NCBI GenBank assembly: GCA_902478945.1
Contig: CABSMX010000061.1
Location: forward strand, 1-12,925
DNA: 12,925 nucleotides
Direction: 5' to 3'
Source: an uncultured Collinsella sp.
GTDB lineage: Bacteria; Actinomycetota; Coriobacteriia; Coriobacteriales; Coriobacteriaceae
In this document: positions 1-5,686 of the stretch, one piece after another
How positions within the stretch are numbered: position 1 is the first letter of the stretch
Layout: every line of letters starts with the position of its first letter
The notes under the pieces: model-generated
What the model saw: the letters and a program-made list of their open reading frames with translations, nothing else
What the model was told of the DNA's origin: nothing
The model's database searches: none
Program-made: the position numbers and the translations under genes

Positions 1-13
1 GTATAAGAGACAG
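1..13. other. Residual Nextera/Tn5 mosaic-end adapter
   Basis: The first 13 bases, GTATAAGAGACAG, are exactly the last 13 bases of the 19-bp Tn5 mosaic end used in tagmentation libraries. This is untrimmed library sequence, not genome. It also means that the gene running in from this side is cut by the fragment end and not by a biological event. Confidence 0.95.
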
Positions 14-1018
14 GTTATCGACGTGGTCGACGTGGACGCCGGCTATGCGGATACTGATGGCGCGCCTAAGCAGGTGCTCTCCGACGTGACCTGGCTCATC
101 GGCGCGGGCGACCGCTATGGTCTTTTGGGCGAAAACGGCGCTGGCAAGTCGACGCTGCTCGATGTGATTCAGGGCAAGATTGCACCCACGCGCGGCCGCG
201 TGAAGATTGGCCAGACAGTGCGCTTCGGCGTGCTGTCGCAGCAGCTCGAGGAGCTCGAACCCTACATGGGCGACACGATTCGCGAAGTGCTCAGCAACTA
301 TAAAAAGTACTACGTCATCGACGGCAAGGAGACCTCGCCCGAGAAGCTCTGCGAGCGCCTGGGCTTTACGACCCAGCAGCTCTGGAGCCGCATCGGCGAT
401 CTTTCGGGCGGCCAGCGCCGCCGCCTGTCGCTGTTGCTGACGATCCTGGACGAGCCCAACGTGCTCATCCTGGACGAGCCCGGTAACGACCTGGATACCG
501 ACATGCTCGCGATTGTCGAGGACCTGCTCGACGGCTGGCCCGGCACGCTGATCCTGGTGACGCACGACCGCTTCTTGATGGAGCGCGTGACCGACCAGCA
601 GTGGGCGCTGCTCGACGGCCACCTGACGCATATGCCCGGCGGCGTCGACCAGTACCTGCGCCTGTGCAACGCCACCGCCGAGGGCGAGCCCGTGGGCGCG
701 CCGAGTGCCAAGACCGGCACGTTTGACACCGGTGCCGCGGCGGCTGCGGCCGAAAAGCCCAAATCGAGTGGCCAGCCCAATGGCCTTTCCAACGCCGAAC
801 GCCAGAAGCTCCGCCGCGAGGTGAGCTCGCTCGAGCGCAAAATGGAGACGCAGCGCGCTCGCGTGGAGGGGGCCGAGGCCGCGATGGCACAGGTCGACCC
901 CACCAACTACACGGCGCTCGGCGAGCATCAGGCAAAGATCGACGAGGCCCACGCCGCCATGGACGAGCTGGAGATGGCGTGGCTCGAGGCGAGCGAGAAG
1001 CTCGAGGGCGAGGAGTAG
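14..1018 (+). CDS. ABC-F family ATPase (Uup-like), 3' part only
   Basis: This is the second nucleotide-binding domain and C-terminal tail of an ABC-F ATPase. Such soluble twin-ABC proteins act on ribosomes; the Uup branch is tied to ribosome assembly and tolerance of precise transposon excision. Counting from the GTG at 23, Walker A GENGAGKST lies at 36-44, the signature LSGGQ at 127-131, Walker B LILDEP at 148-153 and the switch His (VTHDR) at 181. Residues about 250-331 are charged and heptad-like, matching the C-terminal coiled coil of Uup-type proteins. There are no membrane segments. The frame is open back to base 14 (GTT ATC GAC), so the first ABC domain and linker are missing because the fragment ends here, and the GTG at 23 is not the start. 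The usual ABC-F box DEPTN reads DEPGN. The stop is 6 bp before the next gene, suggesting cotranscription. Confidence 0.9.
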   Translation, partial: VIDVVDVDAGYADTDGAPKQVLSDVTWLIGAGDRYGLLGENGAGKSTLLDVIQGKIAPTRGRVKIGQTVRFGVLSQQLEELEPYMGDTIREVLSNYKKYYVIDGKETSPEKLCERLGFTTQQLWSRIGDLSGGQRRRLSLLLTILDEPNVLILDEPGNDLDTDMLAIVEDLLDGWPGTLILVTHDRFLMERVTDQQWALLDGHLTHMPGGVDQYLRLCNATAEGEPVGAPSAKTGTFDTGAAAAAAEKPKSSGQPNGLSNAERQKLRREVSSLERKMETQRARVEGAEAAMAQVDPTNYTALGEHQAKIDEAHAAMDELEMAWLEASEKLEGEE

Positions 1019-1024
1019 GCGAGG

Positions 1025-1795
1025 ATGATTAAGGCCGCGTTTTTCGATATCGACGGCACGCTGCTGAGCTTTAAGACCCACCAGATTCCGGCGTCGGCGC
1101 AGCAGGTGCTCGATAACTTTCGCGAACAGGGGATTGCGTGTGTAATCGCCACGGGTCGCCCGACCTACCAGATGCCGGATTGGCTGTTCGACTTGGGATG
1201 GGATGCGTACATCACGCTTTCGGGCCAGCACTGCTTTGATGCAGAGGGCGTTTACCGCAGCTGCCCGATCGATCCGGACGACGTTGCGGTGATTGTGGAC
1301 CAGGTGGCGCAGGGGCGCTATGACTCACTGTGCATGCAGGGCGAGAATTCGTTTGTGAACCGCCTGTCCGAGCGCGTGGTGACGGCTGGCAGCAACGCGG
1401 GAATCGTCTACCACGAGGAGCCGTTTGAGCACGCCTTTGACGCGCCGGTCTACCAGTTTTGCGCCTTTGTGGACCCGGCCGACGAGCATATCGTGACCGA
1501 TGAGGTGTCGCATTCGCTCACTACGCGCTGGTGTGACCTGTTCTGCGATATTATTCCCGCTAACGGCGGCAAGGACTTGGGCGTGGCGGCGACGCTGGAG
1601 CGCCTGGGCATCGACGCGAGCGAAGCGATTGCTTTTGGCGACGGCGAGAACGACCTGTCGATGTTTTCCGCCGTGGGCACGAGCGTGGCCATGGGCAACG
1701 CGCAAGACACGGTGAAGGCTGCGGCGACCTATGTGACGAGCGCCGTGGACGACGACGGGATCTACAACGCCGCGAAGCACTTTGGCCTGCTGTAG
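1025..1795 (+). CDS. Cof-type HAD-superfamily (subfamily IIB) phosphatase
   Basis: A 256-aa soluble haloacid-dehalogenase-type hydrolase of the Cof/YidA group, which dephosphorylate sugar phosphates, FMN/PLP-like cofactors or other small phosphoesters. The substrate cannot be read from sequence. Motif I is DIDGT with nucleophile Asp8 and acid/base Asp10. Motif II is the Thr of ATGRP (Thr42), motif III is Lys183, and motif IV is FGDGEND with metal ligands Asp206 and Asp210. The long segment between motifs II and III is the C2 cap typical of IIB members, and the length is normal for the family. The ATG follows an AGGAG run that overlaps the end of the upstream ABC-F gene, and the gap is only 6 bp, so the two are probably translated from one mRNA. 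I see no convincing terminator after the stop. Confidence 0.9.
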   Translation: MIKAAFFDIDGTLLSFKTHQIPASAQQVLDNFREQGIACVIATGRPTYQMPDWLFDLGWDAYITLSGQHCFDAEGVYRSCPIDPDDVAVIVDQVAQGRYDSLCMQGENSFVNRLSERVVTAGSNAGIVYHEEPFEHAFDAPVYQFCAFVDPADEHIVTDEVSHSLTTRWCDLFCDIIPANGGKDLGVAATLERLGIDASEAIAFGDGENDLSMFSAVGTSVAMGNAQDTVKAAATYVTSAVDDDGIYNAAKHFGLL

Positions 1796-1810
1796 CTGCG
1801 AATTCGGCAT

Positions 1811-1852
1811 TTGGGGACGTTCCTTTTCCGCCGGCAGTTGGGGACACTCCTT
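1811..1852. repeat. Two direct copies of a GGGGAC-containing motif (REP-like)
   Basis: TTGGGGACGTTCCTT (1811-1825) and TTGGGGACACTCCTT (1838-1852) match at 13 of 15 bases and lie 27 bp apart, in the gap between the HAD gene and the DtxR-like gene. The GGGGAC core also occurs, inverted, in the hairpin at 10108-10142. GGGGAC-cored intergenic repeats are a common class of REP-like sequences linked to REP-associated tyrosine transposases. No transposase is present here, so assignment to that class is inference. Confidence 0.45.
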
Positions 1853-1952
1853 GTGCGATGCGTGCCGTGTCGCCTTGCTGACCCCGCGTATTTTGTGAAA
1901 CACGGTTAACTTTTTAAACAACGCAGTAAGACATGGGCAACTTTTGCGGTAA

Positions 1953-1984
1953 AGTTAGCCGTGGAAAGTATCCAAAGGCTAACT
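1953..1984. promoter_or_regulatory. Inverted repeat, candidate operator of the DtxR/MntR-like gene
   Basis: AGTTAGCC (1953-1960) and GGCTAACT (1977-1984) form a perfect 8-bp inverted repeat around a 16-bp spacer. Inside it lies a second pair, TGGA (1962-1965) and TCCA (1971-1974). The element ends 24 bp before the chosen ATG at 2009. The GTTAGCC half resembles the core of the DtxR/IdeR box (GTTAGSC), but the full site is arranged differently. Autoregulation by the downstream product is an inference. Confidence 0.5.
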
Positions 1985-2008
1985 AGAAGCCATCGCGAAA
2001 GGCGGCCC

Positions 2009-2398
2009 ATGGCCCTGCGTGAATCCGGAGAAGACTATCTCGAATCTATTTATGTGCTCTCGGAGCGCCAGGGCATCGTTCGATCGATCGATGTCGCCGA
2101 ATACCTGGGCGTAACCAAGGCAAGCGTCTCTAAAGCCATGGCGGCCTTGGAGAACAACGGTTATGTCGAAATGGGTAAACGCGATGTGCATCTGTCGGAA
2201 CGCGGTCTTGAGGTTGCCCGCCAAATGTGGGAGCGTCATTGCTTTTTTGTGAGGCTGCTAGAGGACGCAGGCGTTGCGCCCGAGGTTGCCTCGCAAGAGG
2301 GCTGCCACATGGAGCATTGCCTGAGCGAGGAAAGCTTCGAGAAGCTGAGGGCGATGTTGGGACGGGAAGATGTAGCGGGTTCAACAACAGAAGCCTAA
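2009..2398 (+). CDS. mntR: DtxR/MntR-family metal-dependent transcriptional regulator
   Basis: A 129-aa regulator. Residues 1-65 are the winged helix-turn-helix DNA-binding domain (DYLESIY start, TKASVSKAMAALENNGYV recognition region); residues 66-129 are the helical metal-binding and dimerization domain. It lacks the SH3-like third domain of DtxR/IdeR, as MntR does. Metal ligands fall almost exactly on B. subtilis MntR numbering: Asp9, Glu12, His77, Glu102 and His103. Position 99 is Cys, as in DtxR (Cys102), where B. subtilis MntR has Glu. The ATG at 2009 is preferred over an in-frame GTG at 1961 because GAAAGG sits about 6 bp upstream, the family-typical N-terminus begins there, and the GTG lies inside the inverted repeat. 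Mn or Fe could be the effector. A neighbouring Zn/Cd pump and Mn-type exporter support a metal-homeostasis role. Confidence 0.85.
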   Translation: MALRESGEDYLESIYVLSERQGIVRSIDVAEYLGVTKASVSKAMAALENNGYVEMGKRDVHLSERGLEVARQMWERHCFFVRLLEDAGVAPEVASQEGCHMEHCLSEESFEKLRAMLGREDVAGSTTEA

Positions 2399-2490
2399 CT
2401 GACCCACAGTAGCGCGGAGTTCACGCAAAGCGCGAACCAGCGATCGGGACCAGCGGCCCTTTCGGCCAAGTCTATTTCAGCAAAGGAACC

Positions 2491-2524
2491 CCGCCAGCAA
2501 GCGATGCCCAAGAACCGCCAGCAA
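2491..2524. repeat. Short direct repeat
   Basis: CCGCCAGCAA occurs at 2491-2500 and again at 2515-2524, 24 bp apart, in the otherwise featureless stretch between the DtxR/MntR-like stop and the large palindrome. No gene or clear promoter is visible in 2399-2534. The meaning of the repeat is unknown, and it could be chance. Confidence 0.35.
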
Positions 2525-2534
2525 CGTCACCGCA

Positions 2535-2663
2535 GGCCGGGGCCGGGCTTGGTTTTGAAAACACTCCGCAGACCAGAAGTGCCCCCGTTCGTAGCTCCGA
2601 AGGAGCAGAACGGGGGCACTTCATTGGTCGAGGACGTTTTCAAAACCAAGCCCGGCCCCGGCC
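2535..2663. repeat. 129-bp nested palindrome between convergent genes
   Basis: The outer arms 2535-2562 and 2636-2663 are a perfect 28-bp inverted repeat (GGCCGGGGCCGGGC then TTGGTTTTGAAAAC on the left arm). Inside, GACCA pairs with TGGTC, followed on the right by a 2-nt AT bulge. Then GAAGTGCCCCCGTTC (2576-2590) pairs perfectly over 15 bp with GAACGGGGGCACTTC, and the tip is GCTCC-GAA-GGAGC. As RNA from either strand it would fold into one very long hairpin. It lies between the convergent DtxR-like and ATPase genes, ending 16 bp from the ATPase stop, so bidirectional termination or transcript 3'-end protection is plausible. There is no clean T-run after the stem. A small inverted-repeat mobile element (MITE) is an alternative. 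Confidence 0.85.
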
Positions 2664-2679
2664 GGAGGGACCACGAATG

Positions 2680-4632
2680 CTACAGGTTCTTGACACCCAT
2701 CGCGCGCATGGCGTTCAGGATGGCGATGATCGCTACGCCCACGTCGCCAAAGACGGCGAGCCACATGTTGGCGATACCGAGCGCCGCGAGCACTAGAATC
2801 AGTAGCTTAATGCCCAGTGCAAAGATGATGTTTTGCCAAACAATCGTCATGGTCTTGCGCGCCACGCGGATAGCGCGGGAGATGTTGGAAGGCTTGTCGT
2901 CCATGAGCACGACGTCGGCAGCCTCAATTGCGGCGTCGGAACCCATGGCGCCCATGGCAATGCCAACGTCTGCACGGGTGAGCACGGGCGCATCGTTGAT
3001 GCCGTCGCCTACAAAGGCGAGCTTGCCCTTGCCCGATTCTGCTGCAAGCAGCGTCTCGACACGCTCGACCTTATCACCCGGTAACAGCTGCGCGTGGAAC
3101 TCGTCGAGACCGAGTTGCTTGGCTGCAGACGCCGCAACCTCCTCACGGTCGCCCGTGAGCATGACGGTGCGCTTGACGCCGGCGGCGTGCAGGTCGCGAA
3201 TCGTTTGCTCGGCATCGGTCTTTATGGTGTCGGCAATTACGATGTGGCCGGCGTACGTATCATCGACCAGCACGTGGAGGATGGTGCCGACGATCTCGCA
3301 ATTGGGCGCTTCGATACCGGCCGCAGCAAGCATCTTGGCATTGCCGACGATAACGCGCTTGCCGTCGATATTCGCCGTCACGCCATGGCCCGCGTCATTG
3401 GTGGAGTCACTTACGCGTTTGGGATCGAGCTCGCCCTGGAAGGCGGTGCGTACCGACTGCGCGATGGGGTGATCGGAAAACGACTCGGCAAGGGCCGCGA
3501 CTTCGAGCAGTGACTGCTCGGTATAGTCGGCCTCGGGGTGTACCGCCACGACCGAAAACGTGCCGTTGGTGAGCGTGCCGGTCTTGTCAAAGACGACGGT
3601 ATCCACATCGGCGAGCGTCTCGAGGTAGTTGGAGCCCTTGATGAGGACGCCCAGCTTGGATGCGCCGCCGATGCCGCCAAAGAAGCTCAGCGGCACGCTA
3701 ATCACGAGTGCGCACGGGCAGCTGACGACCAGGAAGGTCAGGCCGCGCAGGATCCAATCGGACCAGGCGCCGGTGACCAGGCCGCCGCCGAGTGCGAGCA
3801 CCGCAGCCGCGCCGGTGACAGCGGGCGTGTAAACGCGGGCGAAGCGCGTGATGAAGTTCTCGGTACGCGCCTTCTTTTCGCTGGCGTTTTCCACGAGTTC
3901 CAGGACGCGCGCGACGGTGGACTCGCCAAATGGCTTGGTGGTGCGCACGTGGATGAGACCCGTCATGTTGATGCAGCCGCTGATGATATCGTCTCCGGTT
4001 TTGGCCGGGCGGGGGATCGACTCGCCGGTAAGGGCGGCGGTATCGAGCTGCGTCTCGCCTTCGACGATGACGCCGTCGATGGGCACGCGCTCGCCGGGCT
4101 TGACGACGATGACGGTGCCGACGGCGATGTCATCGGGAAAGACCTGCTCGAGTGTGCCGTCGGGTTGCTCGACGTTGGCATAATCGGGCGCGATGTCCAT
4201 CATGGCGCTGATCGACTTGCGGCTTTTGCCCACGGCATATGCCTGGAACAGCTCGCCGACCTGATAGAACAGCATGACGGCGGCGCCTTCGGCCATGTGC
4301 GGGTCGGTGTCGGGGAAGAGCACCATGGCAAACGCGCCGATGGTCGCGACGGCCATAAGGAAACTTTCGTCGAAGGCCTTGCCGCGGCGGATGTTATTGA
4401 ATGCCTTTTGCAGTACGTCGTAGCCGGCAATCAAAAACGGCACGAGGAACAGCACAAAGCTGGCGTAGATGTCGCCCGGGGTGCCGAATGCGGCGGCGAG
4501 GGGGCCGAGCTCATCGAGGGCGTACACCACGGCAAAAATACCCAGCGCTACCAGGATGCGGTTGCGCTTATGCTCGAGTGACTCTTTTTTCTTGCGCTTC
4601 TTCTTTTTCTTCTTGGGGTCGGCGGTGGCCAT
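2680..4632 (-). CDS. zntA: PIB-2 type heavy-metal (Zn/Cd/Pb) efflux P-type ATPase
   Basis: A 650-aa membrane pump that exports Zn2+, Cd2+ or Pb2+ with ATP. From the chosen ATG (4632) it has the actuator loop TGES (202-205), the transport-site motif CPC (305-307), phosphorylation site DKTGT (Asp349), the HP motif (388-389) and hinge GDGIND (542-547). In the last membrane region, Lys609 and Asp630 keep the 21-residue spacing of the ZntA metal-site pair Lys693/Asp714, which marks PIB-2. There is no N-terminal HMA or CxxC domain. Instead residues 7-16 are a lysine/arginine run. The start is set by GGGAGG 9 bp upstream; the frame runs 23 codons further but crosses the operator at 4656-4675. It is the last gene of the sensor-HMA-pump operon and also has its own upstream operator. 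The fold and ion class are firm; exact metal is not. Confidence 0.93.
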   Translation of the reverse strand: MATADPKKKKKKRKKKESLEHKRNRILVALGIFAVVYALDELGPLAAAFGTPGDIYASFVLFLVPFLIAGYDVLQKAFNNIRRGKAFDESFLMAVATIGAFAMVLFPDTDPHMAEGAAVMLFYQVGELFQAYAVGKSRKSISAMMDIAPDYANVEQPDGTLEQVFPDDIAVGTVIVVKPGERVPIDGVIVEGETQLDTAALTGESIPRPAKTGDDIISGCINMTGLIHVRTTKPFGESTVARVLELVENASEKKARTENFITRFARVYTPAVTGAAAVLALGGGLVTGAWSDWILRGLTFLVVSCPCALVISVPLSFFGGIGGASKLGVLIKGSNYLETLADVDTVVFDKTGTLTNGTFSVVAVHPEADYTEQSLLEVAALAESFSDHPIAQSVRTAFQGELDPKRVSDSTNDAGHGVTANIDGKRVIVGNAKMLAAAGIEAPNCEIVGTILHVLVDDTYAGHIVIADTIKTDAEQTIRDLHAAGVKRTVMLTGDREEVAASAAKQLGLDEFHAQLLPGDKVERVETLLAAESGKGKLAFVGDGINDAPVLTRADVGIAMGAMGSDAAIEAADVVLMDDKPSNISRAIRVARKTMTIVWQNIIFALGIKLLILVLAALGIANMWLAVFGDVGVAIIAILNAMRAMGVKNL

Positions 4633-4641
4633 GACTCGTAT

Positions 4642-4647
4642 CCTCCC
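4642..4647 (-). promoter_or_regulatory. Ribosome binding site fixing the ATPase start
   Basis: Read on the minus strand this is GGGAGG, 9 bp upstream of the ATG at 4632. It favours that start over the more upstream in-frame ATG at 4701, which has no comparable site and would put the operator inside the coding region. Confidence 0.7.
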
Positions 4648-4655
4648 ATTTGAAT

Positions 4656-4675
4656 GTATGAACACTCGCTCATAT
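4656..4675. promoter_or_regulatory. SmtB/ArsR-type operator 3, in front of the ATPase
   Basis: GTATGAACACTCGCTCATAT matches 17 of 20 bases of the operator found twice upstream of the sensor gene. It keeps the TGAAC...GCTCAT half-sites of SmtB/CzrA-type sites. It sits 24 bp before the ATPase ATG, inside the operon. I see no strong promoter over it, so it may control a weak internal promoter or act as a roadblock. Confidence 0.75.
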
Positions 4676-4688
4676 AATTTAGCGAGCA

Positions 4689-4711
4689 AAGGCCGCGGCA
4701 AGCGCGGCCTT
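4689..4711. terminator. GC-rich hairpin between the HMA gene and the ATPase gene
   Basis: AAGGCCGCG (4689-4697) pairs perfectly with CGCGGCCTT (4703-4711) over a 5-nt loop. On the transcribed strand the tail (TTGCTCGCTAAATTAT) is not a T-run, so it is a weak terminator at best. It could lower read-through or mark an mRNA processing point, letting the small HMA protein be made in excess over the pump. Confidence 0.5.
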
Positions 4712-4732
4712 GCAGGTTAGCGTAAACCTGGA

Positions 4733-4951
4733 CTAGAGAATGATCTCGCAGTCGGGCTCGGCGTCGGCGGTGAACTCCACGACGCGGTCGAGGACCTCGT
4801 CGAACTCGGCGTCGTCGGCCTCGAGCGTCAACTTCTGGGTCATAAAATTGACCGAAACGGACTTGACGCCCTCAAGCTTGGCAAGTTCGTCCTGAAGCTT
4901 GCGCGCGCAGTTGGCGCAGTCGATCTCGTCGAGCTTAAACTGCTTTTTCAT
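4733..4951 (-). CDS. Stand-alone HMA heavy-metal-binding protein (CopZ-like size)
   Basis: A 72-aa soluble protein that is a single heavy-metal-associated domain. The metal site is DCANC (Cys12 and Cys15), the variant found in N-terminal domains of ZntA/CadA pumps rather than the copper-type GMTCxxC of CopZ. The length fits one ferredoxin-like domain. A third Cys (Cys68) lies near the acidic C-terminus (DCEIIL) and could add a ligand, as acidic or Cys extras do in Zn/Cd-type domains. The start has AAAGGA upstream. It lies 63 bp after the sensor gene and 100 bp before the ATPase, which lacks this domain. The likely job is to bind Zn/Cd in the cytosol and pass it to, or regulate, the pump. Copper chaperone function is less likely. 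Confidence 0.85.
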   Translation of the reverse strand: MKKQFKLDEIDCANCARKLQDELAKLEGVKSVSVNFMTQKLTLEADDAEFDEVLDRVVEFTADAEPDCEIIL

Positions 4952-5014
4952 GGTGGGTTCCTTTCCCTGTTTTTGCGGCTTGGGTGTAGGCCGCGCTGGT
5001 ACCGTGGCTGATCG

Positions 5015-5383
5015 CTATTCGCAGATGTGACTCATGCCTTGGTTGAGCATGGTGTAGACATGGTCGTCGGCGAGCGAGTAGAGGATATTACGCCCGTCGC
5101 GCCGGAATTTGACCAGGTGTGACTGCTTGAGCGTGCGCAACTGGTGTGACACCGCAGACTGCGAGGTCGCGGTCGCTTCGGCGATGTCTGCCACGCAGAG
5201 TTCGCGGCCCATGAGGGCGTAAAGGATCTTGATGCGCGTGGTGTCGCTGAAGACCTTGAACAGGTCGGCAAGGTCGTACAGCAGCTCCTCGTCGGGAAGG
5301 TCCTCGGGCGAGCAAGTGGTGGGGATGTCGGGCACGATGGTGGTGTCGATGCTGGACTTTATTTCATCAGCGTGATCGCTCAT
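5015..5383 (-). CDS. SmtB-like (ArsR/SmtB family) metal-sensing repressor
   Basis: A 122-aa winged-helix repressor that leaves DNA when it binds metal. The ARSR fold covers about residues 35-105, with the recognition helix SQSAVSHQLRTLK (74-86). The C-terminal helix carries Asp106, His108, His119 and Glu122, exactly the spacing of the alpha-5 zinc site of SmtB (Asp104, His106, His117, Glu120). Cys63 in ELCVAD matches SmtB Cys61, but the second Cys of the CadC ELCVCD motif is absent, so zinc sensing through alpha-5 is expected. Cys24 lies in the N-terminal arm and could help bind softer metals. The ATG has AAAGGA upstream. It is the first gene of the operon, with two operators and a strong promoter in front, so it should repress itself, the HMA gene and the pump. 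Confidence 0.93.
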   Translation of the reverse strand: MSDHADEIKSSIDTTIVPDIPTTCSPEDLPDEELLYDLADLFKVFSDTTRIKILYALMGRELCVADIAEATATSQSAVSHQLRTLKQSHLVKFRRDGRNILYSLADDHVYTMLNQGMSHICE

Positions 5384-5397
5384 TGCAATATCCTTTC

Positions 5398-5417
5398 ATA
5401 TGAACATGCGCTCATAT
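5398..5417. promoter_or_regulatory. SmtB-type operator 1
   Basis: ATATGAACATGCGCTCATAT is an imperfect palindrome of SmtB/CzrA type (half-sites ATATGAAC and ATATGAGC). It lies just upstream of the sensor gene's ribosome binding site, downstream of the predicted promoter, and is an exact inverted copy of operator 2. Confidence 0.85.
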
Positions 5418-5429
5418 AACTTACTTCCG

Positions 5430-5457
5430 AGTATATGAGCGCATGTTCATATGTCAA
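5430..5457 (-). promoter_or_regulatory. Promoter of the metal-efflux operon
   Basis: On the minus strand TTGACA (5452-5457) and TATACT (5430-5435) are separated by 16 bp, a near-consensus housekeeping promoter. The spacer is occupied by operator 2, so a bound repressor would block RNA polymerase directly. Predicted transcription starts a few bases before operator 1. Confidence 0.8.
5433..5452. promoter_or_regulatory. SmtB-type operator 2, in the promoter spacer
   Basis: ATATGAGCGCATGTTCATAT is the exact reverse complement of operator 1, with 15 bp between the two sites (centres 35 bp apart). It fills the spacer of the TTGACA/TATACT promoter. Together with operator 3 before the ATPase it defines the likely regulon in this window. 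Confidence 0.85.
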
Positions 5458-5459
5458 TA

Positions 5460-5686
5460 TAATTCACGAAATATTTTGCTATCGAATGGCCCTGGTGGCG
5501 GCTAAAGGCATCGATGATCGCGGATAAGGCCGCCGATGCCAACATGGGTACCTTAGCGACGTGCAAAAACGGGTCGATATCCGCTTGGATATCGACCCGC
5601 ATTGCGTCGCTTGAGAGGGACGCCTCGGCGTGTCGCTTTTGCGCGGGGCGCTATGGCCCGGCAAGTATTGTTCGTGAATGGCGCTT
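5460..5686. other. Non-coding stretch between the efflux operon and the exonuclease
   Basis: Of the 303 bp without a gene (5384-5686), the part up to 5457 holds the operators and promoter. The rest holds only the hairpin at 5570-5599. No further gene, tRNA or promoter is evident in it. Confidence 0.5.
5565..5599 (-). terminator. Rho-independent terminator of the exonuclease gene
   Basis: CGGGTCGATATCC (5570-5582) and GGATATCGACCCG (5587-5599) pair perfectly over 13 bp with a 4-nt loop. Read on the minus strand the stem is followed by GTTTTTGC, a short T-run. It sits about 90 bp past the exonuclease stop. Confidence 0.75.

Noticed and set aside
2504..3472. Long open frame on the plus strand opposite the ATPase gene
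   Set aside because: It overlaps the large palindrome and the antisense of a clear P-type ATPase. The product is Ser/Ala/Met-rich with no domain, a typical high-GC shadow.
3538..4581. Second long plus-strand frame opposite the ATPase
   Set aside because: The translation is His/Asp/Gly/Ala-rich without any family motif, and the minus strand carries all P-type ATPase motifs.
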